A stretch of DNA of 7,098 bases, from assembly GCA_030043545.1 (NCBI GenBank), contig JASHXM010000217.1, positions 1 through 7,098 on the forward strand. The letters run 5' to 3'. Below, piece by piece: positions 1 to 5,937 of this stretch. Under the pieces are notes generated by a model. That model saw only the letters and a program-made list of their open reading frames with translations. It did no database searches and was not told the DNA's origin. Within the stretch, counting starts at the first letter, position 1, and the number at the start of each line of letters is the position of its first letter. The translations under genes were made by a program, and so were the position numbers. The DNA is from Thermoplasmata archaeon (lineage in GTDB: Archaea; Thermoplasmatota; Thermoplasmata; Lutacidiplasmatales; UBA184).

Positions 1-137
1 CGCCGCCCGAGCGCCCGATGCGGGCGGATCTGGGGAGGAGGGGGATGCCGCCCGCTCGGAGGAGATCGGGACCGGGCCCACCGGGCCGGACGCGGATGCG
101 CCGGCCGGTGGGGACCGCAGCTCGGTGGCCACCGCCC
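1..137. other. Left edge, no assignable gene
   Basis: This stretch lies beyond the 3' end of the cyclophilin gene. One plus-strand frame starting at base 2 is open and reads as an acidic, Gly/Ala/Asp/Glu-rich tail with mostly G-starting codons, so it could be the disordered end of a gene entering from the left. However, that frame has no stop until about position 300, which would mean a long antisense overlap with the cyclophilin gene. I therefore do not call a gene. No terminator-like T tract or RNA gene is visible. Confidence 0.3.
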
Positions 138-608
138 TTAGGCTCCCACGACCGACAGCTCGACCATTCGGATCGGCGAGCGGGGCCGATCGTGTCCGTC
201 CCGCGGCACCGCGGCGATCTTGTCGACGACGTCCTGGCCGCCGCGGACCCGGCCGAAGACGGCGTGCTTCCCGTCGAGCCACGGCGTCGCCGCGAGCGTG
301 ATGAAGAACTGGCTCCCGCCGGTGTTCGGGCCGGCGTTCGCCATCGAAAGGATCCCCGGTCCGTCGTGCCGCAGCGCGGGGGAGAACTCGTCCGGGATCG
401 TGTAGCCGGGCCCGCCGGTGCCGTCGCCCTTCGGGCAGCCGCCCTGGATCATGAAGCCGGGGATCACCCGGTGGAACGTGAGGCCCGTGTAGAACCCCTT
501 CTTGGTGAGCGTGAGGAAGTTCTCCACCGTCTTCGGGGCTCGGTCGCGGAACAGCTCGATCCGGATGTCGCCGACCGTCGTGCGAATCGTCGCCGTGGGG
601 TTCGCCAT
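138..608 (-). CDS. Cyclophilin-type peptidyl-prolyl cis-trans isomerase
   Basis: A 156-residue single-domain cyclophilin that catalyses cis-trans isomerisation of Xaa-Pro bonds and assists protein folding; no signal peptide, so cytosolic. The family signature [13 protein letters not shown] is at residues 45-57, [15 protein letters not shown] at 88-102 and [10 protein letters not shown] at 110-119. Residues matching the human CypA active site are all present: R47, F52, M53, Q55, A90, F102, W110, L111 and H115. The tryptophan at the CypA W121 position suggests it could bind cyclosporin (inference). The reading frame stays open upstream to 842, but that part is Arg/Pro-rich noise. The ATG at 608 starts exactly at the domain ([15 protein letters not shown]) and has a TATA-like box 26 bases upstream. 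It is divergent from the zinc-ribbon gene. The length is typical of compact prokaryotic cyclophilins. Confidence 0.96.
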   Translation of the reverse strand: MANPTATIRTTVGDIRIELFRDRAPKTVENFLTLTKKGFYTGLTFHRVIPGFMIQGGCPKGDGTGGPGYTIPDEFSPALRHDGPGILSMANAGPNTGGSQFFITLAATPWLDGKHAVFGRVRGGQDVVDKIAAVPRDGHDRPRSPIRMVELSVVGA

Positions 609-630
609 GGGCGGCCGACCCCGGCCGGGC

Positions 631-637
631 CTAAAAC
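631..637 (-). promoter_or_regulatory. TATA-like box of the cyclophilin gene
   Basis: Read on the minus strand the box is GTTTTAG, in otherwise very GC-rich DNA, centred about 26 bases before the ATG at 608. With archaeal spacing, transcription would begin at or next to the start codon, giving a leaderless mRNA. No Shine-Dalgarno sequence sits between the box and the ATG. Confidence 0.55.
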
Positions 638-656
638 GCCGACGGGCGGGAGCCGG

Positions 657-664
657 GGTTATCT
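657..664 (+). promoter_or_regulatory. Possible TATA-like box of the zinc-ribbon gene
   Basis: GGTTATCT is the only A/T-richer patch upstream of the ATG at 713. It lies about 52 bases before that ATG, so transcription starting about 26 bases downstream would leave a leader of roughly 25 bases, unlike the leaderless spacing of the neighbours. The predicted start site coincides with the GC palindrome at 687-704. Weak evidence. Confidence 0.3.
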
Positions 665-686
665 GGGAGGAGCGCGCATCCTCGGC

Positions 687-704
687 CGGGCGGCGCGCCG
701 CCCG
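687..704. repeat. 18-bp perfect GC palindrome
   Basis: The stretch CGGGCGGCGCGCCGCCCG is its own reverse complement and contains an AscI-type GGCGCGCC core. It lies nine bases before the ATG of the zinc-ribbon gene, near its predicted transcription start. With no unpaired centre it suits a dimeric protein binding site better than a hairpin. In DNA this GC-rich it could arise by chance. Confidence 0.4.
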
Positions 705-712
705 CGCGCCGG

Positions 713-1219
713 ATGAACCGCACGGTCGTCTACCTCGGCATCGCGGTGGTGGTCGCCGGCTTTCTGCTCGCGGCGTATCCGATCCTCCTCCTGGGACGGG
801 AGCGGTTCGACCTCGAGCAGGGGGCGGGCTGTCTCGTGGCACCGGTCGGCGTGTTCGTCGTGATGTTCGGGGCCAGCTTCTACGACCCGACCCGCACGAC
901 GGTCGGCGGCGTGTTCGGCAACCCGGACGAACGACGTCCGACGAGCCCGGCCGAGGGACCGGTGTCGCCCGCGATCCCGTTCTCCCCGCTCGAAGCGGCG
1001 ACCTGCCGGTTCTGCCGAACGTACATCGACCACGATCAAGCGACCTGCCCCCGCTGCGCCCGGGCCCGGCCGTGCCGGCGGTGCGGTCGCCCGCTCGGAC
1101 GCGTGCTCGACCGCGCGACGTGCCCCCGGTGCGGTCGGGAGGAGGCGTTCTGCGACTGCTCGACGTACTCGGGCTCGCTCGGGCCGGCGGACCGGCCGGC
1201 GCGCGCCCGCTGGAGGTGA
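713..1219 (+). CDS. Membrane protein with two C-terminal zinc ribbons
   Basis: A 168-residue protein of unknown function. Two hydrophobic segments (about residues 5-27 and 38-56) form an N-terminal membrane hairpin. A short charged, Pro-rich linker follows. Then come two cysteine modules: C98/C101 with C112/C115, and C121/C124 with C137/C140, both CxxC-CxxC zinc-ribbon patterns. An extra C147-x-C149 pair lies near the C-terminus. The ATG at 713 immediately precedes the first hydrophobic segment and is the natural start. Zinc ribbons of this kind usually mediate protein or nucleic-acid contacts; with a membrane hairpin, the ribbons are most likely cytosolic (inference). The gene ends in TGA at 1217-1219, and the same frame continues directly into an RNase HI domain, so the two may be functionally or even physically linked. 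I do not recognise a named family. Confidence 0.8.
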   Translation: MNRTVVYLGIAVVVAGFLLAAYPILLLGRERFDLEQGAGCLVAPVGVFVVMFGASFYDPTRTTVGGVFGNPDERRPTSPAEGPVSPAIPFSPLEAATCRFCRTYIDHDQATCPRCARARPCRRCGRPLGRVLDRATCPRCGREEAFCDCSTYSGSLGPADRPARARWR

Positions 1220-1681
1220 GCTCGCACGGACGGGCCGACGTCCGGCTCCGCGGCCGCGCCGGCCGTCGTTCACTTCGACGGCGCGAGCCAGCTGATCCGG
1301 GGGACGCGACGCGCGGGGTACGGCTGCACGATCTCCGGACCGGCCGGAACCCACGAGGAGTGGGGTCTCGCCGTCCCGCCCGGCCACGAACGGGCGACGA
1401 ACAACGTGGCCGAGTACGTCGGGGCGATCCGCGGGCTCGAGTGGCTGGTCGACCAGCAGTATCGCGGCCCGGTTCAGGTGCGCGGGGACTCCCAGCTCGT
1501 CGTACGCCAGATGGGCGGGGAGTACGCGGTCCGCACGGAACACTTGCGCGCCTACCATGAGCGACTGAGGCAGCTCGCCTCCCAGTTCGAACGGGTCGAG
1601 TTCGAGTGGATCCCCCGCGAGGAGAATCGGCGGGCGGACGAGCTATCGAAACGGGCGATCTTCGGACCCGTTCCGCCGTGA
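1220..1681 (+). CDS. rnhA: Ribonuclease HI, start codon not identifiable
   Basis: This frame encodes a complete RNase HI domain, which cleaves the RNA strand of RNA-DNA hybrids (replication primers, R-loops). Counting from the first codon after the upstream stop, it has 153 residues, and all four DEDD metal-binding residues are visible. They are D in HFDGAS (codon at 1277), E in TNNVAEY (1412), D in GDSQLV (1487) and D in RRADELS (1637). The pattern resembles the compact archaeal/bacterial RNase HI type without an N-terminal hybrid-binding domain. The oddity is the start. Between the TGA at 1217 and the first catalytic residue there is no in-frame ATG, GTG or TTG. The only one, GTG at 1406, would remove the first catalytic Asp and the first two strands. 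GTG at 1216 overlaps the upstream stop as GTGA, an ideal coupled start, but it is out of frame by one base. The function is secure; the start, and whether the gene is intact, is not. Confidence 0.8.
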   Translation, partial: ARTDGPTSGSAAAPAVVHFDGASQLIRGTRRAGYGCTISGPAGTHEEWGLAVPPGHERATNNVAEYVGAIRGLEWLVDQQYRGPVQVRGDSQLVVRQMGGEYAVRTEHLRAYHERLRQLASQFERVEFEWIPREENRRADELSKRAIFGPVPP

Positions 1682-1727
1682 ACGGGTCGCTCGACGGGGG
1701 CGGGACCGGAACGACGACCGCGGTCGC

Positions 1728-1940
1728 TCAGTTCCAGCGCACGGTGTAGACGAGCGTCCGGCCCTCGATCGCGGCCCGGGCGCGCGCGGGGTCGACGTAG
1801 GTGGCGAACGCCGCCGCCGCTTCGGGGGAAAGCCGGGGTCGTGCCCCGTACCCGCGCGGGTGGGCCACGCCGAGCACTGGGGGCACGCCCCGGAGGTCAT
1901 CGACACGGGTCGGCCGGCGGCCGGTAGGAAGGGGCGTCAT
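1728..1940 (-). CDS. Small hypothetical protein (70 aa)
   Basis: A possible small gene converging on the RNase HI gene, with 46 bases between the stops. I do not recognise the family. From the ATG at 1940 the third codon positions are almost all G or C, as in the neighbouring genes. In the open frame further upstream (to 2117) third positions become mixed, so the coding signal supports a start at 1940. The C-terminal half (SPEAAAAFATYVDPARARA, then IEGRTLVYTVRWN) looks like a helix followed by a strand. The N-terminal half is rich in Pro, Gly and Arg and looks unstructured. There is no signal peptide, membrane segment or cysteine motif. A weak TATA-like GTATCC, read on the minus strand, lies about 30 bases upstream. 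It could also be the remnant of a longer gene. Confidence 0.42.
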   Translation of the reverse strand: MTPLPTGRRPTRVDDLRGVPPVLGVAHPRGYGARPRLSPEAAAAFATYVDPARARAAIEGRTLVYTVRWN

Positions 1941-2073
1941 TCCGGAGTGAGGTTCCACCGGCGTACGGGATACGTCGGGACGAGGCAGGGGAGCGCCGCG
2001 AGCGTCGCCGGAGGTTGAGGACGGACTCCCGCCGACACCGGGGCCGCCGCGAGCAGGATTCGCCGGTCCGGAG

Positions 2074-2109
2074 CGTCCGACATCTCGAATCACACATGTC
2101 AGACGGACG
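2074..2109. repeat. Imperfect inverted repeat in the intergenic region
   Basis: The left arm CGTCC-GACAT (2074-2083) and the right arm ATGTC (2096-2100) plus GGACG (2105-2109) pair as two five-base stems, with a four-base bulge on the right side and a twelve-base loop. It could be a regulator site or a small RNA hairpin. It lies in the least GC-rich part of the spacer, which makes a random GC-driven repeat somewhat less likely. Confidence 0.35.
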
Positions 2110-2197
2110 TCGTACATAAAGCCGAAGTTCCAGTGGAAAGAGGGGGGTCGACGCCTCCGGTACCGGCGAGAAACGGCGGCGGACGTTGGGCAGACCT

Positions 2198-2220
2198 CCG
2201 ACCGGATCCCGCCGGGTCGG
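2198..2220. repeat. Inverted repeat next to the peptidase TATA box
   Basis: CCGACC (2198-2203) and GGTCGG (2215-2220) are perfect six-base arms separated by 11 bases. The right arm ends two bases before the A/T box of the M2 peptidase promoter. This position, upstream of and next to the TATA/BRE region, would suit an activator site or a repressor blocking TBP/TFB. The arms are GC-only apart from one A/T pair, so chance cannot be excluded. Confidence 0.3.
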
Positions 2221-2222
2221 GG

Positions 2223-2229
2223 TCATATC
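2223..2229 (+). promoter_or_regulatory. TATA-like box of the M2 peptidase gene
   Basis: TCATATC is centred about 25 bases before the TTG at 2251. The spacing matches an archaeal TATA box driving a leaderless transcript, and it supports TTG 2251 as the true start because no ribosome binding site precedes that codon. Confidence 0.55.
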
Positions 2230-2250
2230 GCCGTCCGACTTCGCTCGGCG

Positions 2251-3993
2251 TTGACCGAGGCTCCAACGTCCGCTCCCGAAGTCGCGGCGCTGCTGGATCG
2301 CGCAGAGCAGGAGCTGCTCGACCTGGCGATCGAGGGGGGCCGGGCCGACTGGGTGTACGCCACCTACATCACCCCGGACTCGGAGGCGCTCTCGGCCCGC
2401 GCCAACGCCCGGATGATCGAGCGGACCGTGCACTGGGTGAAGGCGACGTCGCCGATCCGACCGGACGGGCTGGAGGGAAGCGTACGCCGTCGATTGAAGC
2501 TGCTCCGGCTCGCGCTCCCGCTGCTCGCGCCGTCGGACCCGAAGGAGTCGGCGGAGCTGACGTCGATCGTCGCGGCGATGTCCGGTGCGTACGCGCGCGG
2601 ACGGTACACGCCCCAAGGCGAGACCGAACCGCTCGACCTCCAGGCGCTCGAGCGGATCCTGCTCACCGACCGCAACCCCGCTCGCCTCGCGGACGTCTGG
2701 TCCGGCTGGCACTCCGTCGGTCGATCGATGGCGACCGGCTTCACCCGGTACGTCGAGCTCGGCAATCGCGGGGCTCGAGAGGTCGGGTTCGACGACCTGG
2801 GGGCGATGTGGCGGTCGAAGTACGACATGGCCCCCGATGCGTTCGCGACCGAGGTCGACCGGCTCTGGGAGCAGGTCCGCCCGTTCTACGCGTCCCTGCA
2901 CGCGTACGTGCGCTCGCGCCTTCGGGCGCACTACGGCGCTTCCCTTGTACCCGCGGACGGCCCGATCCCGGCCCACCTGCTCGGGAACATGTGGGCGCAG
3001 GAGTGGCAAGGGATCTTTCCGCTCGTGGCGCCCCCCACCGCCGGCGCCGGGTACGACCTCACTCAGCTGCTCGTCGCCCGGTCGACCACGCCGGAGGAGA
3101 TGGTCCGGTACGCCGAGCGGTTCTTCGTCTCGCTCGGGCTCGACCCGTTACCGTCCTCGTTCTGGGAGCGGTCGATGCTCGTGCGTCCGCGCGACCGGGA
3201 GGTGATCTGCCACGCCAGTGCCTGGGACCTCGACTACGTGGACGACCTGCGGATCAAGATGTGCATCGAGATCACCTCGGAGGATTTCGCGACGATCCAC
3301 CACGAGCTCGGGCACAACTACTACCAGCGCGCCTACGGACACCTCCCGTTCCTCTTCCGGGACAGCGCGCACGACGGCTTTCACGAGGCGATCGGCGACA
3401 CCGTCGGCCTGTCGGTGACCCCGGAGTACCTCGTGCGGATCGGGCTGCTCGGCGCGTCACCTCCCTCGGACGCGGACCTCGGACTGCTCCTCTACCGGGC
3501 GCTCGAGAAGGTCGCGTTCCTCCCGTTCGGACTCGCCGTCGATCGGTGGCGGTGGGACGTCTTCGCCGGCCGGATCGCCCCGCGCGACTACACCCGCTCC
3601 TGGTGGGAGCTCCGGCGTCGGTACCAGGGCATCGCCCCGCCCACCGCTCGGGCGGAGACGGAGTTCGACCCCGGGGCGAAGTTCCACGTCCCCGCCAACG
3701 TCCCGTACATGCGGTACTTCCTCGCCCACATCCTCCAGTTCCAGTTCCACCGGGCGCTCACGCGCGCCGCCGGGGCGTCCGGACCGCTCCACCGGGCGTC
3801 GATCTACGGCTCCCACGCCGCCGGGGACCGGCTCCGAGCGACCCTGGCCCTCGGGCAGAGCCGCGAATGGCCCGACGCCCTCGAGGCCCTCACCGGCGAG
3901 CGCCAGATGGACGCGTCGGCGATGCTCGACTACTTCGCCCCGCTTCGGAAGTGGCTCGACGAGCAGAACCGAGGGGTCCCCGTCGGCTGGTGA
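2251..3993 (+). CDS. M2-family (ACE-like) zinc dipeptidyl carboxypeptidase
   Basis: A 580-residue peptidase of the angiotensin-converting-enzyme family, expected to release C-terminal dipeptides from oligopeptides. The zinc site is HELGH at residues 351-355, with the third ligand E379 in FHEAIGD, the exact M2 pattern. Other ACE landmarks are [11 protein letters not shown] in the N-terminal half, CHASAWD with substrate-binding H321, and the K477-x-H479 ... Y486-x-R488-Y489 block. These last residues have the same spacing as testis ACE K511/H513/Y520/R522/Y523, so the catalytic tyrosine and the arginine of the second chloride site are kept. The C-terminal [16 protein letters not shown] and [13 protein letters not shown] blocks also match. 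The start is TTG at 2251, set by the frame and a TATA-like box 25 bases upstream. There is no signal peptide or membrane anchor, whereas animal ACE and many bacterial homologues are exported, so a cytosolic role in peptide recycling is likely (inference). The gene appears full length and monocistronic. Confidence 0.93.
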   Translation: MTEAPTSAPEVAALLDRAEQELLDLAIEGGRADWVYATYITPDSEALSARANARMIERTVHWVKATSPIRPDGLEGSVRRRLKLLRLALPLLAPSDPKESAELTSIVAAMSGAYARGRYTPQGETEPLDLQALERILLTDRNPARLADVWSGWHSVGRSMATGFTRYVELGNRGAREVGFDDLGAMWRSKYDMAPDAFATEVDRLWEQVRPFYASLHAYVRSRLRAHYGASLVPADGPIPAHLLGNMWAQEWQGIFPLVAPPTAGAGYDLTQLLVARSTTPEEMVRYAERFFVSLGLDPLPSSFWERSMLVRPRDREVICHASAWDLDYVDDLRIKMCIEITSEDFATIHHELGHNYYQRAYGHLPFLFRDSAHDGFHEAIGDTVGLSVTPEYLVRIGLLGASPPSDADLGLLLYRALEKVAFLPFGLAVDRWRWDVFAGRIAPRDYTRSWWELRRRYQGIAPPTARAETEFDPGAKFHVPANVPYMRYFLAHILQFQFHRALTRAAGASGPLHRASIYGSHAAGDRLRATLALGQSREWPDALEALTGERQMDASAMLDYFAPLRKWLDEQNRGVPVGW

Positions 3994-4022
3994 GCGGGCG
4001 CTCGGGCGCGAACGTTCCGGGC

Positions 4023-4036
4023 GGTCGGTCCCGACC
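4023..4036. repeat. Short hairpin between convergent genes
   Basis: GGTCG and CGACC pair around a four-base loop in the 48-base gap between the M2 peptidase stop and the end of the regulator gene. It lies where a bidirectional terminator might sit, but neither strand carries a T tract, so termination activity is doubtful. Confidence 0.25.
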
Positions 4037-4041
4037 CGACC

Positions 4042-4632
4042 TCAGTTCTCGACCGAGACGCGGAGCGAGCGCGGCTCCGCGGACCGTCCGTTCGGGTCCC
4101 CCGTAGCGCGGGCCAAGGGCCGGACCGCGTCGACCGCGTGCCGGAGGAGGTCGTAGGCCGCCGATCCGGCGGCATCGGTGGCCGACTCGGGTAGGTAGAC
4201 GCGGACCGCCGACCGGTCGACCCCCAGCGAGACCGCGGGGGCCCCATCACGGCCGGCCCAGACGAGGCGCAGCTCCGAGCCATCGGCGACCGAGCCGAGC
4301 CACCGCAGCGACCCGAACCAGCGGCCGGCGAGTCGGTCGACCACCGCCGCCCGGGGCGTGCCGGCCGGCAGCTCGATCCGAGCGATCGCGCGCGCCGGCG
4401 TCGGCGGGACCGGACCCGACAGGCGGCCGGCCCCCGGCACTCGGTACCCGCCATCCGCGCGGACGACCTGGCCGGTGCGCTCGAGTCGGTGGAGCGAGCG
4501 CGACAGTGACTCGGGGTGAGCGCCGAGGAGGCGGCGCAATCCGTTGAAGGCGAGACGCCGGTCGACCCCTTCGAGCGCGGCGAGGACCCGGTCGTCGAGG
4601 TGGGACCCCCCGCCGCCGGTCGGCTCCGTCAC
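4042..4632 (-). CDS. Winged-helix transcriptional regulator
   Basis: A 196-residue protein. Residues 12-65 form a predicted winged helix-turn-helix: LDDRVLAALEG, then the helix pair around GLRRLLGAHPESLSRSLHRL (31-50), then TGQVVRADGGYRV as the wing. A Pro-rich linker (about 66-80) leads to an uncharacterised C-terminal domain (81-196) with a WFGSLRWLG motif at 105-113 and alternating strands. This is typical of archaeal one-component regulators whose C-terminal part senses a ligand or dimerises; the ligand is unknown. The GTG at 4632 is chosen because a TATA-like box lies 26 bases upstream and the HTH follows within a dozen residues. A perfect inverted repeat sits between the TATA box and the GTG, suggesting autoregulation. 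It is divergent from the HtrA protease gene, which it may control (inference). Confidence 0.8.
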   Translation of the reverse strand: MTEPTGGGGSHLDDRVLAALEGVDRRLAFNGLRRLLGAHPESLSRSLHRLERTGQVVRADGGYRVPGAGRLSGPVPPTPARAIARIELPAGTPRAAVVDRLAGRWFGSLRWLGSVADGSELRLVWAGRDGAPAVSLGVDRSAVRVYLPESATDAAGSAAYDLLRHAVDAVRPLARATGDPNGRSAEPRSLRVSVEN

Positions 4633-4650
4633 ACCCGAGAAACGTCGGGT
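4633..4650. promoter_or_regulatory. Candidate operator over the regulator start site
   Basis: ACCCGA and TCGGGT are perfect six-base inverted arms around a six-base spacer. The repeat abuts the GTG start codon on one side and ends five bases short of the TATA-like box on the other, exactly where a leaderless transcript would begin. A dimeric winged-helix protein bound here would block transcription, as in autorepression. This is inferred from position and symmetry only. Confidence 0.4.
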
Positions 4651-4654
4651 CGAG

Positions 4655-4662
4655 GATTTAGC
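4655..4662 (-). promoter_or_regulatory. TATA-like box of the winged-helix gene
   Basis: Read on the minus strand this is GCTAAATC, centred about 26 bases before the GTG at 4632, again the leaderless archaeal spacing. It lies in a divergent spacer of about 300 bases. On the plus strand the same patch (GATTTAGC) might also contribute to transcription toward the HtrA gene, but 270 bases separate it from that gene's preferred start. Confidence 0.5.
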
Positions 4663-4929
4663 GGGACGGTTACGGGCCCGTTAGTGGCCGCGGGAGTCGT
4701 CGACGGGGAAGCTGTGACCGACGGCGCCCGCAATCGGTCAACATCCCCCCGCGAGCGTTGGGCCGAGCTGGTGAGATGTGGTGACCGCTCCTACGAAGCG
4801 AACGTACGCGTCGTTCTCCGAGCCGCCCGATCTGCGACCGATCGGGTCCCCGATCCCAATCCGACCGTTCCCGACCCCACCCAGCGGCCCGTCCCCGTCC
4901 GGTCCCGGCCTGACCCCCGAGGGACTCCT
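4663..4929. other. Spacer between regulator and HtrA genes
   Basis: The plus-strand frame of the protease is open through this spacer, with possible GTG starts at 4684, 4714 and 4771. Its third codon positions are mixed here, in contrast to the nearly uniform G/C third positions after 4930, so I treat it as non-coding. It probably holds the HtrA promoter, but no clear TATA box stands 25 bases before GTG 4930. I see no RNA gene. Confidence 0.4.
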
Positions 4930-5883
4930 GTGACGCTATCCCCGCTCGAGGAGCGCGTCACGGCAGCGGTCGCGACGATCGCCCCGTGCGTCGCGGTCGT
5001 CGAGACGGTCCGCGTCGGACGCGGACGCCGCGGGGGGTTCCGACCGGGTCAAGGAAGCGCGGTCGTCGTCGACCCCGCGGGCGTGCTCGTCACGAACGGG
5101 CACGTGGTCGAAGGCGCGACGCAGCTTCGGGTCCGGTTGGCGGACGGATCGGAGCACCCGGGCGACGTGGTCGGGATCGACCCCGCCACCGACCTCGCGG
5201 TCGTCTCGATCGACGCGAAGGGGTTGCCGGCCGCGACCGCCGGGGACTCCGAGGCGCTCGGGGTCGGGCGGGTCGTCCTCGCCGTCGGCAATGCCCTGGG
5301 ACTCCCCGGCGGGCCGACCGTGTCGCTCGGCGTGGTGAGCGCGGTCGGTCGGCCGCTGCCCGGCTCGGATTTCGTCTTCGAGGGGCTCATTCAGACCGAC
5401 GCGGCGATCAACCCGGGGAACAGCGGCGGTCCGCTCGTCGACCTGGACGGCCGGGTCGTGGGGATCAACACCGCGATGGTACCGTTCGCACAGGGGGTCG
5501 GCTTCGCCATCCCGATCCATGCCGTGCTTCGCATCGCGGAGGAGCTCCGGCGGCGCGGTCGAGTCGTCCGGCCGTGGGTCGGCGTCACGGTGGCGGAGCT
5601 TCGCCCGGAGCTCGCTCGGCAGCACGGTCTCGAGCCGAACTCGGGGCTCCTGGTCGCCGAGGTCGTCCCCCGCTCGCCCGCCCACCGGGCCGGCGTCAAA
5701 CCCGGCGACGTGATCACGCGCGTCGGCCCGTTCGAGGTCCGATCCGTACGGGGGCTGCTGGGGTCGCTGTCGGAGTTCCCGATCGGCGGAGACGTGGCGC
5801 TCGCGTTCCGCCGGCGCGGACAGGCCCTGGCGGCCAGCGTGCCGCTCCAGGAGCGGCCGGAGCCGGTCGTCGCGCCGGCGTAG
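4930..5883 (+). CDS. htrA: HtrA/DegP-type (S1C) serine protease with one PDZ domain
   Basis: A 317-residue protease of the HtrA family, which degrades or holds misfolded proteins, usually as trimers or larger oligomers. The trypsin-fold domain (about residues 8-205) carries the full triad: H58 in TNGHVVEGA, D88 in DPATDLAVVSI and S165 in NPGNSGGPL. The following GVGFAIPIHAVL block is typical of the family. One PDZ domain (about 214-310) follows, with a carboxylate-binding loop around SGLLVAEV and the RAGVKPGDVI motif. GTG 4930 places the start just before the protease domain; a GAGGG six bases upstream may act as a ribosome binding site. Upstream in-frame GTGs are possible, but codon composition argues against them. 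With either start I find no signal peptide or membrane helix, unlike most HtrA proteins, so it may be cytosolic. The divergent winged-helix gene may regulate it. Confidence 0.92.
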   Translation: MTLSPLEERVTAAVATIAPCVAVVETVRVGRGRRGGFRPGQGSAVVVDPAGVLVTNGHVVEGATQLRVRLADGSEHPGDVVGIDPATDLAVVSIDAKGLPAATAGDSEALGVGRVVLAVGNALGLPGGPTVSLGVVSAVGRPLPGSDFVFEGLIQTDAAINPGNSGGPLVDLDGRVVGINTAMVPFAQGVGFAIPIHAVLRIAEELRRRGRVVRPWVGVTVAELRPELARQHGLEPNSGLLVAEVVPRSPAHRAGVKPGDVITRVGPFEVRSVRGLLGSLSEFPIGGDVALAFRRRGQALAASVPLQERPEPVVAPA

Positions 5884-5907
5884 CGACGGCGGTCCGACCG
5901 GCCCCCG

Positions 5908-5914
5908 CTATATC
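5908..5914 (+). promoter_or_regulatory. TATA box of moaA
   Basis: CTATATC is centred 27 bases before the ATG at 5938, in the short gap after the HtrA stop codon. This is the best TATA match in the window and gives moaA its own leaderless promoter rather than co-transcription with the protease. A GGTGG directly before the ATG is too close to serve as an ordinary ribosome binding site. Confidence 0.65.
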
Positions 5915-5937
5915 CCGGCGGACCGTGCATCGGGTGG

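Larger units (their letters stand above)
1941..2250. other. 310-base divergent intergenic region
   Basis: This region separates the small minus-strand gene from the M2 peptidase. Its middle (about 2080-2145) is less GC-rich than the surroundings. It holds an imperfect inverted repeat at 2074-2109, an A/T patch ACATAAAG at 2113-2120, a second inverted repeat at 2198-2220 and the peptidase TATA-like box. No tRNA, no convincing box C/D or H/ACA RNA and no further coding frame is apparent. Confidence 0.5.

Noticed and set aside
18..716. Long open plus-strand frame opposite the cyclophilin gene
   Set aside because: The translation is Arg/Pro/Gly-rich with no family motifs and lies antisense to a clear cyclophilin; it is a GC-driven shadow.
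609..842. Upstream extension of the cyclophilin frame
   Set aside because: The added 78 residues are Arg/Pro-rich, overlap the divergent zinc-ribbon gene and its promoter region, and lie upstream of the cyclophilin TATA-like box.
502..1560. Open frames of about 300-350 codons on both strands across the zinc-ribbon and RNase H genes
   Set aside because: They lack recognisable domains and are biased to Arg, Pro, Gly and Ala, while the overlapping frames carry the cysteine modules and the DEDD residues.
1406..1681. GTG 1406 as the start of the RNase H gene
   Set aside because: This would delete the first catalytic Asp (codon 1277) and the N-terminal strands, giving an inactive fragment, although the upstream part of the domain is fully conserved.
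1941..2117. ATG at 2117 as the start of the small minus-strand gene
   Set aside because: Third codon positions between 2117 and 1940 are mixed, unlike real genes here, and the sequence is low in structure.
2040..2130. Possible tRNA or box C/D RNA in the intergenic region
   Set aside because: A TCGAATC-like string suggested a T-loop, but no matching T-arm, anticodon arm or acceptor pairing could be found, and the C and D boxes are not convincing.
1897..4106. Several long open frames on both strands across the M2 peptidase
   Set aside because: They are shadows of a 580-codon gene with continuous family motifs; their translations are Arg/Pro-rich and motif-free.
4516..4929. Longer HtrA protein starting at 4516
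   Set aside because: This would overlap the winged-helix gene antisense, adds no signal peptide or anchor, and shows non-coding third-position composition up to 4930.
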